Under the pieces are notes generated by a model. It was not told the origin of the DNA. It was given only the letters and a program-made list of their open reading frames with translations, and did not search any database. The translations under genes and the position numbers were made by a program. Below, in pieces: positions 39,996-40,000 of a stretch of 40,000 bases of DNA. Numbering within the stretch: the stretch's first letter is position 1; every line of letters begins with the position of its first letter. The stretch covers positions 1 to 40,000 of the forward strand of contig NZ_WRPO01000026.1 of NCBI RefSeq assembly GCF_009746585.1, written 5' to 3'. The DNA comes from Novosphingobium aquimarinum (lineage in GTDB: Bacteria > Pseudomonadota > Alphaproteobacteria > Sphingomonadales > Sphingomonadaceae).

Positions 39996-40000
39996 CCTTG

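Noticed and set aside
1..40000. CRISPR arrays, retron, toxin-antitoxin and known defence genes
   Set aside because: No regularly spaced repeat array with unique spacers, no reverse transcriptase, Cas, restriction or CBASS-type genes were seen. Repeats present are iterons, att sites or palindromes.

Overview
The window looks like a chromosomal segment of an alphaproteobacterium of the order Sphingomonadales (Novosphingobium, Sphingomonas, Sphingobium or a relative). The evidence is a GC-rich coding style, an Atm1-type exporter resembling the Novosphingobium protein, DUF1134, COQ9 and cytochrome bc1 chaperone genes, a Fur-regulated feoAB pair, and short palindromic repeats of the kind scattered in sphingomonad genomes. 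The genus cannot be fixed from the sequence alone.

Layout. (1) 1-122: the edge of an IS21-like insertion sequence, ending 47 bases before an SDR gene. (2) 170-4990: a small oxidative catabolic cluster: SDR and KshA-like Rieske oxygenase on +, flavin-dependent LLM monooxygenase and second SDR on -, and a divergent LysR regulator. (3) 5389-12419: a 7.0-kb genomic island inserted in the 3' end of tRNA-Ser(GCT), bounded by a 16-bp direct repeat. It carries a tyrosine integrase, an AlpA-like regulator, a prim-pol/AAA replication protein followed by a probable iteron + AT-rich origin, and a tightly overlapping operon of five mostly unknown small genes (one DUF5681, one with a Nu1-like helix-turn-helix appearance). 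It has no capsid or conjugation genes. A phage satellite or self-replicating integrative element fits best, and this is the leading candidate for a novel system. (4) 12765-15431: DUF1134 envelope protein, aromatic aminotransferase, GNAT acetyltransferase. (5) 15403-19373 (-): Sco, YcgN, DUF45 metalloprotease, a membrane coiled-coil protein, ribD and ribE, almost all overlapping. (6) 19433-22963 (+): ankyrin protein, COQ9, then Fur-box-controlled feoA-feoB. (7) 23052-25566: ssb, a hairpin repeat, DUF177 and bc1-chaperone genes, bamE. (8) 25622-29903: hslV and hslU separated by a small membrane-protein gene and a Tat/lipoprotein D-amino-acid-oxidase-like protein whose FAD-binding C-terminal motif has moved to the N-terminus (apparent circular permutation), followed by ACT-domain and DUF1737 genes. 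(9) 29929-30372: two inverted pairs of a 27-bp repeat around a truncated GIY-YIG gene. (10) 30400-39500 (-): TelA with a two-TM partner, SulP transporter, Atm1-type ABC exporter, double-DTG retropepsin-like protein, polysaccharide flippase and GT2 glycosyltransferase. (11) 39501-40000: no gene; a terminator and a strong sigma70-type promoter resembling sphingomonad rRNA promoters, so an rRNA operon may begin just past the window.

How the genes work together. The first cluster probably oxidises an unidentified cyclic substrate under LysR control. The island supplies its own integration, replication and regulation. The rest is housekeeping: riboflavin synthesis, iron uptake, respiratory-chain assembly (Sco, bc1 chaperone, COQ9), outer-membrane assembly (BamE), proteolysis (HslUV) and cell-surface polysaccharide synthesis.
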